Under the pieces are notes generated by a model. It searched no databases, was not told the DNA's origin, and saw nothing but the letters and a program-made list of their open reading frames with translations. A stretch of 64,000 nt of DNA. Origin: Xiphophorus maculatus (lineage: Eukaryota > Chordata > Actinopteri > Cyprinodontiformes > Poeciliidae). Location: assembly GCF_002775205.1 (NCBI RefSeq), contig NC_036461.1, forward strand, positions 12,809,015 through 12,873,014, read 5' to 3'. Within the stretch, counting starts at the first letter, position 1, and each line of letters opens with the position of its first letter. The translations under genes and the position numbers were made by a program. This document shows positions 63,600 through 64,000 of the stretch, piece by piece.

Positions 63600-64000
63600 C
63601 TACCAGCTTCACCTTAGACTTCAAATCCACCTTGCGGAGGTGAGGCAACTACATGTATGACGTATCCGATGACGTCTCCGGGACCCGAAGAAACCAACCT
63701 GTTTGGCTCATTTGTCTCAGGTAAGACACTGGGTGGGAGCAGAACCGAACCGACGCCTTTCGCAGCGAGTCACAACTACAGTCGCGCCGCGATCACCGCC
63801 TCTGCCGCTACAACCGCTTGCGTAACGCCACAAAGCAGGCGCAGCTCACGCACGTTATCCGGCTAATTTGCATACATAACGCCGCCCAGGGGACGAGCAT
63901 GATAATCCACCGTCGAGTGAAGCCGAGCTGAGCGAAGTGGAGAAGAAAACAGCCGAATATTGATATTTTAAAAAGTTTTTCACGCGTGAGTGGGTTTTAA
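63600..64000 (+). promoter_or_regulatory. CpG-richer promoter and probable first exon(s) of a next gene
   Basis: Composition becomes abruptly CpG-rich. Two cAMP-response elements, TGACGTA (63658-63664) and TGACGTC (63670-63676), lie 12 bp apart. A frame MTYPMTSPGPEETNLFGSFVS ends at CAG|GTAAGA (63720/63721), a strong donor. A second donor-like CGC|GTGAGT lies near 63985. In mammals LDLRAP1 follows MACO1, but nothing here identifies it, so no gene name is given. Confidence 0.5.

Overview
This is vertebrate, very probably teleost, nuclear DNA. It is AT-rich, with six intron-containing genes whose GT-AG exons translate into well-known animal proteins, plus fish-type mobile DNA: Tc1/mariner fossils, hAT-like MITEs, an IS3EU-like element and one young LTR element. 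The gene order syf2 - rsrp1 - mgst3 - tmem50a - Rh - maco1 is essentially the vertebrate RH locus; in human, SYF2, RSRP1, RHD, TMEM50A, RHCE and MACO1 are neighbours. I cannot name the species from the sequence.

Layout. Bases 1-22,700 hold no gene I can support. They contain scattered old repeats, an intact-looking 2.8-kb non-autonomous LTR element (11098-13906, identical 305-bp LTRs, AAAGT target duplication), and a Tc1 fossil broken by later insertions (about 20575-21440). In other vertebrates the RUNX3 regulatory landscape lies beside SYF2, so part of this desert may be regulatory. Syf2 (+) spans 22751-29519 and converges on rsrp1 (-, 33285-30990). Bases 33.8-36.2 kb hold an unidentified open frame and a ciliary-type X-box followed by an exon-like ATG. 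Mgst3 (+, 36447-37539) and tmem50a (+, 40023-43084) follow. Tmem50a intron 4 carries a 735-bp IS3EU-like element with CAATTC duplications. A complete ten-exon Rh gene (-, 48132-43911, 416 aa) is tail-to-tail with tmem50a and head-to-head with maco1 (+, 49380-59802, 678 aa). The last 400 bp look like the promoter and first exon of another gene.

The genes are not a pathway. Syf2 and Rsrp1 are linked to mRNA splicing, Mgst3 is a membrane glutathione-dependent enzyme, and Tmem50a and macoilin are membrane proteins, macoilin being neuronal. Rh is a red-cell-type channel-family protein. Their interest lies in conserved synteny, in the single Rh gene at the RHCE position, and in its two retained pore histidines. 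All exon borders were assigned by eye from splice signals, reading phase and remembered family sequences, with no alignment run.
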